Counted from the stretch's first letter, positions 23,321 to 37,463 are shown. The stretch is 64,000 nt of DNA from Cardiocondyla obscurior (GCF_019399895.1 NC_091881.1:3412501-3476500), one strand, 5' to 3'. The notes: generated from the letters alone by a model not told the origin. Translations and numbers: made by a program.

Positions 23321-23578
23321 CGTCGGTCCCTCATCAAAGTCGATGCTCGTCGCAGACCGGGGGTGCCGAATGGAGTTTCAAATTCTGATCTTCCATCGGA
23401 TTCGCCGGAGCAACGCGGGCGTCAGCGCTGGCATACATCCGGTTCCGACACGACGGTCGAACTTCCGAGTCGAAAGTTACTCCCGCAGCTCGCACAGAGT
23501 CCGTCCAAGACTCAGCCCGCTCTCGCCCGGCAGTCGTCGATTCAATTACCGTCGATTCAGTGGGTTACCGTGTTTTAA
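23321..23578 (+). CDS. Candidate exon for a disordered S/P/Q/L-rich segment
   Basis: The frame is open from 23285 to a TAA at 23576-23578. Possible acceptors are tctaattacaag (exon from 23321, phase 0) and gctcgtcgcag (exon from 23356). It contains VPNGVSNSDLPSDSPEQRGR and then SGSDTTVELPSRKLLPQLAQ, that is, serine/proline/glutamine-rich with a short basic-proline patch. That style is seen in the disordered tails of signalling and scaffold proteins. No family can be named. The overlapping +1 frame is open for 125 codons but is arginine/serine-biased and looks like the shadow. Neither acceptor has a strong polypyrimidine tract and no donor is evident, so a terminal exon is the simplest reading. 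Confidence 0.28.
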   Translation, partial: RRSLIKVDARRRPGVPNGVSNSDLPSDSPEQRGRQRWHTSGSDTTVELPSRKLLPQLAQSPSKTQPALARQSSIQLPSIQWVTVF

Positions 23579-24386
23579 TGAAGCGCGGTTTGTTAGTCAG
23601 CCGGAGCCGGGAAGAAGGGCGCGCTCGTCCTCGCAGGACTTTGTCAGCCGGAGCGAAGGCCGTCAAACGGACGACGCTAAAGTCCTATGCGCGTTCGTCA
23701 CGGTGTTGGTCAAAACTTAATGCAAGCTATATCGACGGTCAACTTTGAATTCCGCTCAGTGTTTACTGGAGCAGACCGGTCTGTTTGACTGTTGTTTAAT
23801 ATCGCTGAAACTCGACCCGAACGGAAATCATTCATTTGCCGCAGCTTGATTTAATTCGAACGTTTATTTTCAATACTCGCGTTAAGTTTTTAATTACGAG
23901 TATTCTTACTACGCTTTTCTTTTTCTCTTCCCCTTCAGCTCGAAGTTAATCTCGGACTGACGTAATTTAAAAAATTATAATAAGGAACGTGAAATAAAAC
24001 GATTAAATTTAACAGACGGAGCCTCGAAATATCAAACTGATAATCCAAAAATGGAATTAAATCTGAAGTGTAATAAAGTATCTTAATAATCTTTAATGCG
24101 CTTATATAAATGTCTCGACGTTAAGACCGATTCCTCCATTATCTTCTACAATTCCATGAGTGAAAATCGCTTTCGATTCGATCGCCGAGACCGCCGCGAA
24201 ACGATAACGCGGAGCGAAGGGTCGTGACGCGGCCCTCGCAATACCGCCTAAACGAGGCCCTTCGATGTCACGAAGATTGCACGCGCGTAAGAAGGGCCGA
24301 AACGTCTGTTAACCGCAATGCCCGGTGAAGCCCACGACAGGTCATTTACAAAAGTGGGTAGAATAATTTCGTTAGAGCCACTCCGG

Positions 24387-24398
24387 CCGGGCCCGGCT
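24387..24398. repeat. 12-bp GC palindrome in a longer inverted array
   Basis: gccgggcccggc is a perfect palindrome. A further ggccgggct follows 21 bases later, so several alternative GC stems are possible between 24382 and 24422. No function is known. Confidence 0.6.
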
Positions 24399-26716
24399 GA
24401 CTAGCTGGTTGGCAGGCCGGGCTGTGTTCGTGACCCGTGCCGTTGCCATTATTCAAATAGGAGATTAAGCGAGCTCCTCGACTTTGTGTTTAATCTTACT
24501 CCCCTCCCCTTCGCGCGGCGGCGGCCTACGTTTTGCACAATACTTTTTACTCGACTCGTTCGTACCGAGGGCGCAATCCCCGCGTCACATTTTGCTACTT
24601 CCCTCCCTCGCCTTCGTGCTCGTCCCACGGACTTAAACGGCACTCCGTCCCGTCCCTTTTGACAGCCGCGCTCTCTCGCCGCTCCTCCCCTATGTGCTTC
24701 TCGGCGCACACGATAAATTATACTTATTCCTCCGCTCCTTTCATCTCGACCTTCGTCCGCTCCTCCGATTCGACTTCCGTCCGCGCTCTGCTATCTACAC
24801 ACCTTTGCTTATTCCGCACTTTATCGCGGGACATAATTAACGACGTTAATTTAGTTGTTCTATCTCGCGGGAGACTTTTCTCCGAGACATAATGAAATCT
24901 CAAGTCCTTCCAGACCTACCGGTTCCTCTCATCCGATTACTTTTTTTTTTTTTTTTTTCTTTTTTTTCAGAATTTCTGCCAGAGCTAAGACGTTTCTTTT
25001 TTCACCGTTATCGAATTTAGCAATGCTCGGCCGTCTTTGTTGCCGTTTTATAAAAATTTTTTTACGTTATTTCCGACGAACTGAGAGCCTAAGCTTCAGG
25101 TCTTATTATTTCCTATATAAATTTGTCTCTCGCTTATCGCGTATCAAGCTCGCCCTAAATCTCGACCTATGATCTGTATTTATTTGTTCGCCGTTCGGGA
25201 CGATTCGTCGTCCATGTCGCTCCGTGTCCCTTTGCACTTTGCAAAGGAGAACATTGCCGTCCCCTCGGCTCGACCCTCTCACGATAGTTTACGGTCTCCG
25301 GGGTGAGTTTAACGATTCGCATGTCGATCTCACCATGGAGCCGTCTCCCGTCTCGCTTCACGACGGCCCACACTTGGCCGTGGCCCTTCCTCGGTCATTA
25401 GTCCACCCGACCGGAGATTTGAATCGCAAAAAGCGTGATACGCGGGACCACGTTGTGTTTTACTCGCGCGGCACGTGCGAGCGTTACACGTCGGCGAATT
25501 AATCCACGTCGTTGCGATCTCGAGATTAACCCCTTGAAACCTAGGCTATATATTTTTTTCCCGGACTCGTATAAAAATTATTTCAATATATATTTAGGTC
25601 ACAGGCTCCAATTTAACGTTATTTCTACTCCGTTTCTTTTTGAAATTTTAAATGTATATGCAAGGTATATCTCAAATAACATGTCGTTTTTAGAAACTTA
25701 TGTTTCACGTTACACTGATTTTATAAGTAAGGTGTCGAGTTTGAATAAATTAGATTTAATTTTTCGAATATCCTTATTACATCTAATCTTACTCTGTATA
25801 AATATAAAGTTTTCCTGAAACTTGGAAATGTCGGTATCGTAAAATTTTCTGTCGATATCTCTTGACTCGTTAATTATTTTTATGTTCATATCAAACGTCG
25901 GAGAAAAGAGAAATTATTTTAGACCTTCTCGTAAAATATAAATGTCCTTTCTTTTTAATTAGATGTAAGAACTTCGACTTTAAATCACGATTCGCTAAAC
26001 TTAAGTGAAATCTCGAAATAAGATATCCGTCCAGGAACGAGTTTACCACTTACGTAAATATTTCAATAATTATCAGCTCGCTTATCAGTATGCATACATT
26101 AATAACTTAACCAATATTCCACACGTCGCGCAAACAGTAATGATTAAACGCAGCTTTAATGAATTATCAGATCGGTCGTACTAATGGCATTATTCATACG
26201 ATAACCACGCAATTTTCGCTCGCAGTAAAAGCTGCGAAAGTTATTCCGGGTCGAAAGGAGGCTCGGATCGACTTATCTCGCGTAGTATCCGCGCGAAGCA
26301 GGAAGCGAGAGTCTATCCGATAATTTTAAATGCCGGACGCACGCGCCGCCTGCCGTACGTGCCACGATTTCGCGATCAGTCGAGGGGGTCCAGTCGTCCT
26401 GGGAAACGCGGGCGCGAATCCTCGTGGCGACGTCCTGGGCCACGTCCCGGGAGAAATCTTATCGGATATCTATGCCAAGGTGCCTACCTAACGTCTGCCG
26501 CCGAATGGATCCCCGGAGTCGCGGCGCGGCGAGGCGGGGGTGGCTTCGACTTCTTCCACGCGGCGGAATTCTTGAGAGACTCCCCTCCTTCTCCCCCTAT
26601 CTTCCCAATTTCCTGGGGAAACCCCGTCGCGACGGAACCGGTTCCCTCCCACAACCCCTCGGCCCAGCCGACGTTTCCCGCGGGATCTCGGGGCGCAATC
26701 TTGGATTAAGGTTCCA

Positions 26717-26772
26717 CTTGCATACACGTGTATTCTCGCGCGAACTTTCAATTTACACGTGTTCGCGCGCGT
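26717..26772. repeat. Two near-copies of ACACGTGT followed by CGCGCG
   Basis: tacacgtgtattctcgcgcga (from about 26724) and tacacgtgttcgcgcgcgta (from about 26755) are imperfect copies about 31 bases apart. Each has the CACGTG E-box palindrome. CACGTG is a binding core of bHLH proteins; a regulatory role here is inference only. Confidence 0.4.
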
Positions 26773-28455
26773 ACCGCCGGAACTCGCGCGTTGCGCGCAC
26801 AAACTGCCCCGGAAAGTCGCCTCTCCGCCCGACAAAGAGTTTCCTCGGCGAATTCGAAGTGAACGACGATTTGTCACAAAGGTTTTTCATCGAGAATACT
26901 CTGTTTCCTTAAGCTGTACGACGTCTTATTATTGTACTTTTGACAGATACCGTCTTCGATAAAGTGTCTTGTTCTTACGAAGACCGAAACCGTTCTACAT
27001 ATATCTTTCGCAAGCCTGTCTAAAGATTTGATAAATAACTTGGAATTATGTTTTAATAAATAAATTATTTATTTAATTAGCGTTATAACTTGCCGTTTTA
27101 TTTTCGCGTATATGACTTAACGCCCATTGCATTTTAAACCGGAAATAAAGAATTGGCACTAATTTCGCTAAAAAAAAGGTCTTTTTATAATTTTTAGAGT
27201 TATTGCGCGCGCGTATTAAAGCATGTATAAATTAAATTTTGAGTCTGCGCCATAATAAAATCTCTGTGAGACGAGCACGCATCTGCACAATCGACCACGT
27301 TTTCATTTTATATCCTTTTTATGTGTTTTGAATCTTTAATCGCTGTCTACTATAAAAGCCGTGCAACTTTAATTGCGCACGCATATCAAATATATATCTA
27401 CGTGTAATGTGTCTACCTATAATTTATAAAGGATTCCGAATTTTACAATTATTATTAATTACATTTCTGCAACTCCTATTACTTTTACATTATATTTGGC
27501 TTTCTCTGAAATTATTGATCTAAATTCTCTCGTTCGGTACACGAGATATATTCCGTATAATGAAATAGCAACAAAATTTAATTAGAATTTCGATATATTT
27601 AATACGTAAGTTTATTTAATAAAGGGTATTACCGAACGAAAACGCGATTATTTCATTATCTTTTATGTTAATTTCGTACGTTCGTTATTACTTCCACGAA
27701 ATTATTCTCCCACCTGCCGGGACGCATGAAAAATGCAAAGCTGATGTAAAAACGACGTGTCAATACGCGCGTTCCTTACACGGTGCAACCAGGTACACCT
27801 GTCGCGCCGCATAAAGGCTCGTATCACTTGCGTCGCGAGGCTTCAGTAGTGCAGAAAACTTTTCGATGAGCTGGCATATCTTACACTTCGACCGTGATTT
27901 TCTAAAGTACCATCAAAACGCTGACAATTTCTTTTATACATTACTCGTCTAAACAACATAAAACGCGATGTCTTTACAACGCACTCGTTTAATCGTCTTT
28001 ATTGCACTTCAAATAAAAACATTAAAAAAATTAAAAAAAAAATTAATATATTTCTCTTTGTGGACAGTGAATTGTCTCGCGTACGATAAATAATTAAATG
28101 CGTCGTAATATAGACCGAAGATGCGTAATATTCGTAAGTCGAGCTTGTTGAGGCCGGTGCTAGGTCCAGACGTATTTGAGAACCAATACGGCGTGTGTTT
28201 GCGGCTACGGTAAATGGATAAGCATCGCGTTACGAAAGTCGGGCACGTAAGATCGGCGGAGTCTAGGCCGAGGCCGAGGAAAAGTGTGCTTGCACGTGTG
28301 CAGCTTTTCTCCGACGCCATCGACGAGATAAATAAATAAGCGGTCATCGACGGTTGCGTTATGCACGTTTATGGTTCACGCTATGCACGTCCATAGGGAT
28401 TGGCATTCGCGCGTTTTTACGTGTTACCTGACGATGTCCGAACGACATCGTACAC

Positions 28456-28519
28456 TTTTATTTTTTACTTTATTTTATTTTATTTTTTTATTTTTTTTTT
28501 ATTTTATTTTTTTTTTTTG
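28456..28519. repeat. T-rich low-complexity tract with TTTTA units
   Basis: About 64 bases of almost pure T and A on the + strand, including several tttta units and T runs up to 13. Simple-sequence DNA. Confidence 0.85.
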
Positions 28520-30330
28520 AGCGGTTGAACGGATCGCCATAAAATCGCGCACGCACGTTTATCTCTCACGTGCGAGAAGCTTCCGGTACGATCTTCTATT
28601 TCGGGTCGTGTCGGGCAAGACACATTGGTGCGCCAAGATAATGGAGCAGAAAAGCAGGTAACGCGGTGAGCAACGGCCGAGACTTATTCCGCACGGCGTA
28701 TTTCGGGACGAATGGGAAGATCGGACCCAGAGCACGAGATCGGGTCATCCTCTAACTTCTCGCTCTGTCCCTCTCTGCCGCCTTACGGTATCCGGCGAAA
28801 CCGGGTATCTGCATAATCTTCGCCAATTCTAACAAACCCCGTACGTGTTTCCTCAGACTCGCAGCGCGGACGAATAAATAAAGTGGCTGTAGGGTTAAAC
28901 GGTATAAACTAACTATTTTCCGATTATTACGAAATTGTTAAAAAAAAAAGAAACCTCACCGTTCGATTTTATAAAAGACATTGAGATAAAACAAATCTGG
29001 AATCGCATTAAGTTTAAATATCTTCGGCGCGATGTATCAATTTTTGAATCCGAGGTTGGGGAGTATCGGCAATTCGCTCGAATGCGATCAGTTGGATTTC
29101 GACATAACGTAGATACCGAAAATCCGAGGCAACAGTTTTCGGGGTAAAATACTGGATTGCACGGCAACCTTCGCCGAAACAAAGTCAACGGTGGCATTGT
29201 TCGTACGGGCGTCGGTATCGTGTGATTTTATTGCGCGGTACTTTTGCCGATTGGATGGACCGAGCGTTCAACCAACGCTGTCCGAAAGTTTACTGCAAGG
29301 GAAAGAGACAGAGGTAGAAAACGCGCACAAGAATCACGGAGCGATCAGTGGATGTTACGAATTTTGAGTAAAACGCCAGCGGCGAATCGTTGATTTTTAC
29401 CTGTTGTTTTTTTACATACGCTGAAATCCGCATTGCCATTGGCACGATCTTGTACGAATTTTGTGGGGAGGGAAAAAAGGAAAGAAATACAGAGTTGGTT
29501 AAACATGATATGTAGTCAGCACAATAAAACATTTTTGTGTAGATAGTTTTTATATAAAAAACAAATATAGAAATGTCTGAGTTAAAAGTTTATTTTTAAT
29601 ATTTCTTGTGAGGGAAAAAAAGTATATTTTATTGCACTAAAAGTAACTTTGTAAAAAAAAAAAGCTTTGATCTTAATAATTACAGTTAAGTCAATTACTA
29701 AATTTACTGAAAAAAATAGTGCAATTATTTTATTTAACAAAATTACTTATTTTTGAAAATGTTTATTTTTACGCTAAATAAATTTAAATTAATTTTTAAT
29801 TCTACAAAAAGTATCTCACGGGTATAATATAATTTTCATTTTGCATATTCAGCAAATATATCTCTCTATATATATCTCTTTGCTCTTCTCTTTATTCTCT
29901 TTGTCTTTTTTTCTCTCTTTGATAAAGAGAAGGTCACATGAATAGTTAAAATCAATTCAGAAATGAAGATTGAATTTCTTGAGTGAAACAAGTTTCTTCT
30001 ACGATTGATTTTAATTATAAATATGGCTTTCTATTTAATTTAACATTAAAATATAATTCACAAAGTATAATAAAAAGACAAAAATATATTAATGATTAAC
30101 CTTTCAATTATTAGAATTGATATTAAACCTAATTACATAAAACCTCAATTAAGATATATAATTTTGTCATTGTGAGATATTCTATTTTTTTCTCAAAGAA
30201 CAATCTTTATTCTAAGGGTTTACTTTCTATAATTTTCTTATTTGTTATGACGGTTTTAATAACTAATTAATCTACGTGAAAGCTGACCAAAATGCTTACG
30301 CTGCAGTCTTAGAAATGAACGAAAAGCAGG

Positions 30331-30352
30331 TCTCTCTCTCTCTCTCTCTCTC
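30331..30352. repeat. (TC)11 microsatellite
   Basis: Eleven uninterrupted TC units. The flanking sequence is unique and no gene is evident around it. Confidence 0.9.
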
Positions 30353-30402
30353 TTACACAAAGAATGAAGTTGAAAGAAATAATCTCGGAGGATCGAGAGA
30401 AG

Positions 30403-30422
30403 TTTTTCTCTTAAGAGAAAAA
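30403..30422. repeat. 20-bp perfect palindrome
   Basis: tttttctcttaagagaaaaa reads the same on both strands. It sits 50 bases after the (TC)11 run. The lack of a loop makes it a cruciform or dimer-binding-site candidate rather than an RNA hairpin. Confidence 0.85.
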
Positions 30423-32231
30423 GAACGCGCGTGCCGGATCTCCGGGGCGGATGCGGAGACATGGCTCCGCACACCCGTCGACGAGAGCGGCCTGACTGTG
30501 GCACCGCGGGCACGTGGTGTCATTCCCAGGAGCGTTAAAATTAAGCCGTGGGAAGCTTTCTGTTCCCCAAAAAGGGGAAATCTTAGCGCGGCGAACCGGG
30601 CGAAATTGCGGATTATTCTGACTTTCCGCGGGCCGCGTCGGCGGCCGCGTTGCGTTCGCCACGTCTTTTCTCCGCTGGCGTTAAAGCGGCACGCGTTTTT
30701 GCATTGAAATTCATGGAATAATAATGCGGCACTCGATCGCAAATACCCTCACCGGTATCCTGCTTATTCGGCTTTGCGACTACGTCGCGGGAGAAATCAT
30801 TTTTGCACACTGTCGAGATAATGGCGAAATTGAAAAGGGGGCGAATAAAATCTTAAAACGCTATATAAATCATTCCCCATTTGTTTTGCATGACGACCTA
30901 ACCTCGAGCTAAAAAGTTAACAGATGCGTGAAAAAATAAAAATTCTTTAAATTATCAAATTAATATTTTTAATGCGACAAAAGTGGACACGCGTTGCCGC
31001 GAATACAATATCGCGCCGAGAGAAAACAACACAAAATCAGCTGATGGAAATTAATGGTTAAATGTTAATAGGGTTTATCATAATGCAGTTTCAGATACAC
31101 GTTCTAAATGTGCTTCATATCAACTACTGGTGATCAATATTACATTGCCTGTTATTGATTTTTGTCAATTACCAACACAATCTTCTTTAATTATGTAGCA
31201 TATTAATGGGTAAACATGGGATGTTAACGGCTAACCGAGTTAGCTTTCCATCGTTAATATTAGAATTGGCGCCCCCGTTCCTGTTAAACGTGCAGTCGAG
31301 AAGCCGCCAGATTAATGCAAATTGCTTATAAAATCGAATTACTCGCGCCATCCAAAAAGCAATCGTATATACCTCCAACTCTTCCGATTAAACGGATTTA
31401 TTGACACGATTTAATCGGATTTCCGACATATTTGACGTTATCATGTTTCGCGGTGTGACTGGCATCCTTCGATGTCGATAAATCGCTGTCGTGATGATCT
31501 CGTACAAGAGAGTTACCGTTATATTGGACTGTCGCGCGAGTCGTTACACGGGCAACTCAAAGCGACACGGTCACCACGCGAAGCCCCGACCCAGTCGAGA
31601 AAGGCAGACAATGTAGCGTGACAGGTAGCATGACATCGGCGTATCTATTCCGACGTAATCAAAATTTGTAAAATAAAATATTAATCTACGAATTTTATTT
31701 GCGCAACGTACATACGTGGAATTATTTCGCGTTCACTCACGCGCGGCAGGACAATAAACGTGTGTGGTTCCTTTCGAACGCTATTAATCTCGCCTCCGTC
31801 CCCGAGGGACGAGAAACGCACGGAGAAAGATGCACAGTCGTGCCCGACACGCGGTAAACTCGCGCGTGCCGCGAATTGCAAGCCGCGCGCCGTTGGCAGC
31901 CGATTTCTCTCACCGACGACGAGAGAACGCGACGAGAGAGCGAAAGAGGATATATATCTCGTATCGAGGCGCAATGGATTGAGTATGCCATATTTTCCGC
32001 GCTCGGCCGACCGGAAGACCGGCGGCGGTCCGCCCGGGTTCGCCCGCCCGACCGGAAGATCCGACAAAAGCGGCTTATTGCCCCAGCGTTACCTCGTCTG
32101 GTCTCATCTTAGATGTTTCGGCACCAAGAGCGCAAGTCGCTAAATTCGCACAAAAGATTATTACGATTCGTGAATTTCTCTCTTCTCGCGCGAGTCCGGT
32201 TCACTCCGCGATGCTCACGCATGTTTTTTTT

Positions 32232-32259
32232 TCTTCTTTTCTTTTCTTTTCTTTTTCGC
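32232..32259. repeat. (CTTTT)n short tandem repeat
   Basis: About four units of cttttcttttctttt within a T/C-only segment at the edge of the CpG-rich island at 31.7-32.2 kb. Confidence 0.7.
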
Positions 32260-35200
32260 CATGCACGTTTCGGTCTTTGACAGCTCGCTGATATTTCATT
32301 ACGTCAACATGGCCGGCGGGGAGTAATCATTCCTGCATTATTCCGAGCACGCGCCCTTTATCGAGCGAACTCAGGAAATTGTTTATCGATGGTACGGACG
32401 TCAAGCGGATAACGACTTAAAGATTACCAGCCTCCATTTATTCGCCGCCGTCCGGAGAAGACGGATTTGTTATTTAAAATGTGCTCCTGATTGAACAGCC
32501 GCTATTTTTTCTCTTGCGTCAGAACGAAGTTTTATTCCGCGCGCTTAGCCGTTAATTGGTACCCGGTTAATGTCGTGCACTTATGCGCGTTCCCACATAA
32601 TGTGTGTCTTTAATTTAATTTTTTTTTAAATATTTTTTATCTTTTTTTTTTCTAAAGTTAATCGAAATCCCGCATGGCGTTAGACGCACTAATTAACTGG
32701 GCATTTAAAATTACTTTGTAAGTGTGCTAAACCGGTTGCAGAATGTTATTGGTTAATTAAACTTTTTTACGCAGCGAGAACACGTACGAATATATAAATG
32801 TTTTAAGAACTGTAATTCTACCTTGTGTCTAGATATATATAGATATATATATATTTTTTTTTCAATTATTTTTCATGGGAGAAAAATAATTTTATCTCTA
32901 CGGGCGGTAAGTGCAATAGCGAGGAAATAATCGAAATTGTCTCTTTTTTTTTTTTTTTTTCTTTTTCTCTCTCTCTCACAAGTTTAAGCTCAATTTTGCC
33001 AATAATTAATGACACTCGGCGCAAGAATGTGGCACGGGAATGATAGGCAGCATTTAATCATTTAATCGCGCCATGATCGATACTCTAATTAAGCTTAATT
33101 GTTGAAATTTTTTATTCCACCAACACTGAAACGCTTCTGTTATCGCTTAATATGAAACAAGACCGGCGGGGGAGGGGGGTCGTTGCACCGGCGTGCCACC
33201 CGACTTGTTCTCGAAATTCGTTCTTTGTGACTTTTGGCAGATTAATTATTGGTTTTATATCCGATTATATAACGCGGCAAATCGAGCGTGAAATACTCGC
33301 GATATCGAAATAGCACTCTCGTGTATAATCGAGATCCGATTATCTTCCAACATTAATCACAATGGTCGCAACCTTTTCATAGAGCCATTTTGCATCCGAG
33401 CACATTTTGAGGAAGAAAATACATATAACGCGGTTATTATAATAACACAATAATAATACATTAATAAGTACAACTTCGGGCTGCGTGAAACGTAAAGATG
33501 TTCCAAAAAGAAAAGAAAAAAAATTTCCGCGTGAGATAATATTCATTCGCAAGAAACTATGCAATTTGTAATACATTTTTCGATACGCTCAGAGATTCCG
33601 CTTGTCGATACGTGCGTAAACATAGCCGTGTTGGATAAAAAAAAAAAAGAAAAAGGAATAAAAGAAGCACAGAGACATGATGAAGCTTTGACGTTCGTCT
33701 GATTTTTAACTACCGTGTTCCTGCCATTACTGCCGGCTCGTTATCAGATACTTTCAGGCGCAAAAATTATCCGCGAGCAAAAGCAAAACGATTACTCGCG
33801 CGATCAAGGTTCTGCGCCGACTGGTGCTAACGGGCGCGATAAAGCACCCTGTTCAACACGGGGAGGCTACTCGGGATCGTCGATGTGCTTTTCGCGAAGG
33901 GGGAAAGGGGGGAGATTGTCCGAGAGGAGGTATCGCGAAGTTCTCACGACCACAAAAGCTCGTAAATGCGCGGGGAAATTGCGGTATCTGCCGGAACGAC
34001 AAAGCGCTCCGCCATTGAACAACGGCTCCGTTTGAAGAAAGCTCCTTTTTTTTCCAAGAGGTTAATTAAGGCTGGGTAATACGGCCAGCGCGAGCAAGGA
34101 TCGAGGAAGGATTGACAAAGGCGCGGCAGATGAGAGAAATTGAGGGGAAACGGTGACGCAATGCAGATCAATATCTGCATCAATGAGTTCGTTTTCTCTA
34201 GCTCTTTTTTTTTTTTTTTTTTAATTTTTTTCCCCTCTTTTTCTCACTTCTTTCACCCATGTCGATAGTTAAATTCTATATTTTTACCTTCCTTTTTCAT
34301 CTCTTATTTTCGCATTGCGTCATCACATTGTTTCCTACCTACTTTTTAAATCGATTTAAATACTATTTTAATATTTAAAATTAATATTAAATACTTTTAG
34401 CATTGAGGTAATATCTGAAATTCTAATTAAATAAAATAGCGCAATGAATATTTAATGAGAAATTTGATAGATGTTATATTTTTAATGATTCTGTGATGAT
34501 TTATTAAATTAATATTCGCTGCTTATTAAATAAATAATTTGCACTTTTTAATTTTTTTTTTTGAATGTTATTGTCAATGTTATTCGTTAATTAATATTTT
34601 ATTATTACGAATCACGATATCACATATATTAATTTGCAAGAGCTGATAATAGTTTGTTTAAATTGTATCTTCATTAATATTAATTCACTATCAAACGTAG
34701 ATAGAAGAATATTTAGAAACCACATATGTATATATATTTCTTTTTAATCCCGATAAAATATTAATTTGTATCACGAATAATTGCATGAATTAGAAATAAA
34801 AAAAAAAACTGAGGTACGAATCGCTATTTAAATTGCGCTTTTATTCCGCTGAGGTAACCGATGTTACATAAATGATCGATCGTGATACGTCGATGCTCGC
34901 AACAGTAATTTATTCGTCCGAGTTTATGAACAACGTCGCAAAAATGCCACGTCAGCTTAATCCCCCGCAAAGTTTTAACGTCAGTAGTTTTTAGAGTCCT
35001 AAATTCAGTTATTAATTAATTGAATGTACAAAGCTGGAATTATTTATTAACGTGAAAAGCTTTTTTTTTTCTTTTTTAATATTAACAAAAATCAGGAATT
35101 TTGGTCGTATTATATTATAAACTCAACTTATATCCGTTCACGTAACAAAACATTTCATTTGCAAACATTTGTCTGATATATCCGGCGCTAATTGTGATAA

Positions 35201-37393
35201 AATAATTTATTTTGCGACTACCTAAATTCATCGATGTATTTTAATATCATTTTCTCGCGCCAATTGCATTGTTAAGCGAATCCGTGCGGGTTAACGTGTA
35301 CGAATGTCGTAATCTTATCCGAGATAAAGTCAATACGACCGCAAGTGGACGAGGCCAGGCCTCCGTGTCCCGTGGGATAGGCGTGTGCCACGGTCGCGAT
35401 TTGTCGATGCCAGATTTCATTAGCAAGTTTGATTTAATTGCCGAGCGCGGCCGCCACGCCGGTCCGCGGCGCGAACCTTTAATTACACCTTCCATTTATA
35501 AATCATTAATTTTCCGGATCTGCGAGTCCCAGCGACGACGCACCGTGCATCCCGGTTCTCGGTAACTACCGACTGTACTCGTATAAATTACCTCTAGTTT
35601 CCTAATAAACCATGCTCTATCTGAACATGCTTAATAACTCGAGAATCTCTTCTCATCGTGAAACAAGGCTTATGGAAGTCTACTTAATTATGGAGAAAGG
35701 GAAATTCTGTATAGAGATACAAACTTGAAAGGACGCTTGAACATATATATATATATATTTTTTTTTGTTCCTTCTTTTTCAAAAACTCGACGTTTTAGAA
35801 ATTTGTAAAAATATCTCTTGAAAATTATGGCGACTCACGTCACGTTTGAATACGAGACTGGTTACTCAAAACCGCCTACGCTAACGCCCTTCCTGTCCTT
35901 TCCATTATCGGTTTTCACTGAACGAAAGCGAAGTCTATGGTAGAAGCCTATTCGACTTCTTTTTCAAGCCGCGTGATTGGCTCCGCGCTTGTCGATAGAT
36001 TAAAACTGCAATCGCGCGTTGCACCGAAAAGGAAATGGGAGGAAGGGGGCAAAGGAGACCGGAATCAAGATCAGACGAAGGTGGAGAGATCGCGCGGCGT
36101 CTTTGGATCGTCTTCTTTGATCGACGTTGATCCGATCGAATCGGTACTGGAATCCACGGGGGATGATACGGGGATGATAGCCGACAAGAGCGACGGGTAC
36201 TGATTTGCCCCGCGCGTTTCCAATTTCTTCCCGCCGATTTAAAGGAAGACGCTGCTCGAGTACCTAACGAGCGAACCTTCCGAGCGGTTGACTTGGCGGC
36301 TCTTGCGAGATTAAAATTGCCCGCTCGATTCCTTCCGTCTGGATCGATGAAGATATAAGAGGTAATGGATGACTATACTCTTTATAAAAAAAAAAAAAAA
36401 GAAAAGAAAAAAAAATTTAATTATTTTTACAGTTTTCTCGCAGCCCTGCCATTACCGCTTATATTTTTCTTATGATCTTTCACTTTTACGTAATCTAATT
36501 ATAATCCTATTAGTACACTTTAACTTTCTTTTACAATGTTTGTCATTATTTAAAAATTTTTCTTTGTACACGATATGTGTTGAAAAGTTAATGCTATTTT
36601 CGAGTTAAGATAATAAAGACTTATGGTTTTTGGTAACGAAGCGAGTTGTGTTTAAAGGCTATTAATTACTTTAAAAACATATATTGCATTTGATAGTTTA
36701 ACCGCTTGTAATGAATAAAAAGAATTTTTTTTTTTAATTAAGTAAGTTTCCGACTCGAGGTAGTTATTAAGTAGACGCTCTGCGATAGCGCTTGGTGAGC
36801 GAAATTTTACATAGAAGCCGTATGACGTTAGTCGGTTGCGTGAACCGTTGGGGATCGATAACTCAAATAATAAGCCGTTCGGCGAAACAATTAGAGCATC
36901 GATTACGTCGGCGCGCCCATTTGGCTCGTCTTCAATTTTCTTCGAGTTAATCCCTGATAACAGAAGGTGCTCATCAAATCGGTATCGACAGAGACATTTA
37001 AGGGATAACGAGCCAAGTCATGGAGAGTTGAGAGTATCGGAGACTCTCACATAGATCAAAATTGTTCGCAATGTCTAATGATTTCCCTGAATCGTCGACC
37101 GACAATCCCGTAATCGCACATTTCGTAGACCCCTCCTCGCCTACGTTTATTCCAAATTCATTCCGAAAGCTCAGCACGAAATATTAACGCTACTAATAAA
37201 ATAATTCAATAAGATTTAAGCAAATAAATTAACTTAGATCTTCTGAAATTATACTCAAATGGAATAAATTGAATTAGTATGAATTTTGATTGCTAAATTG
37301 TTGCTAAAATTTTGGACCGACCGGACCGAAGGTCGATCGAGATTTAATAACCATTTGCTCGGATTAAAATTGCCCCTGCCTTCGCACCCTTAC

Positions 37394-37463
37394 CTCCCAA
37401 ATGAGTTACGCATCGTAAACGACTATTCCCTAAATCATCTTTAATCGATTCCGCGAATCGGGC
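37394..37463 (-). CDS. Candidate internal exon, 70 bases, minus strand
   Basis: Read on the minus strand, cgttgttctggattccgcag precedes the segment and GTAAGGGTG follows GGGAG at its end, so both splice sites are good. Only one frame is open and it spans the whole exon in phase 0 in, phase 1 out (23 codons and one base). It begins ARFAESIKDDLGNSRLRCVT. The other two frames each contain stops. The peptide is not recognised and no adjoining exon was identified. The downstream + strand acceptor at 37524 points the other way, so both cannot belong to one gene. Confidence 0.35.

Larger units (their letters stand above)
23580..37390. other. Long stretch without a supported gene
   Basis: This holds AT-rich zones at 27.0-27.7, 29.5-30.3 and 34.3-35.2 kb, and GC-richer islands at 24.2-24.8, 26.3-26.9, 30.4-30.7 and 31.7-32.1 kb. 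A 92-codon + frame at 25224-25502 and an 88-codon + frame at 35937-36203 have balanced composition but no convincing acceptors. The - frame at 31681-32067 crosses a GTGAGTG donor near 31740 and could be part of a first exon in the CpG-rich island; evidence is slight. No tRNA, rRNA or transposon ends were recognised. Confidence 0.5.

Noticed and set aside
34300..35240. AT-rich block that could be a mitochondrial insert or transposon remnant
   Set aside because: No recognisable mitochondrial gene frame, terminal repeat or target-site duplication; ordinary AT-rich DNA fits.
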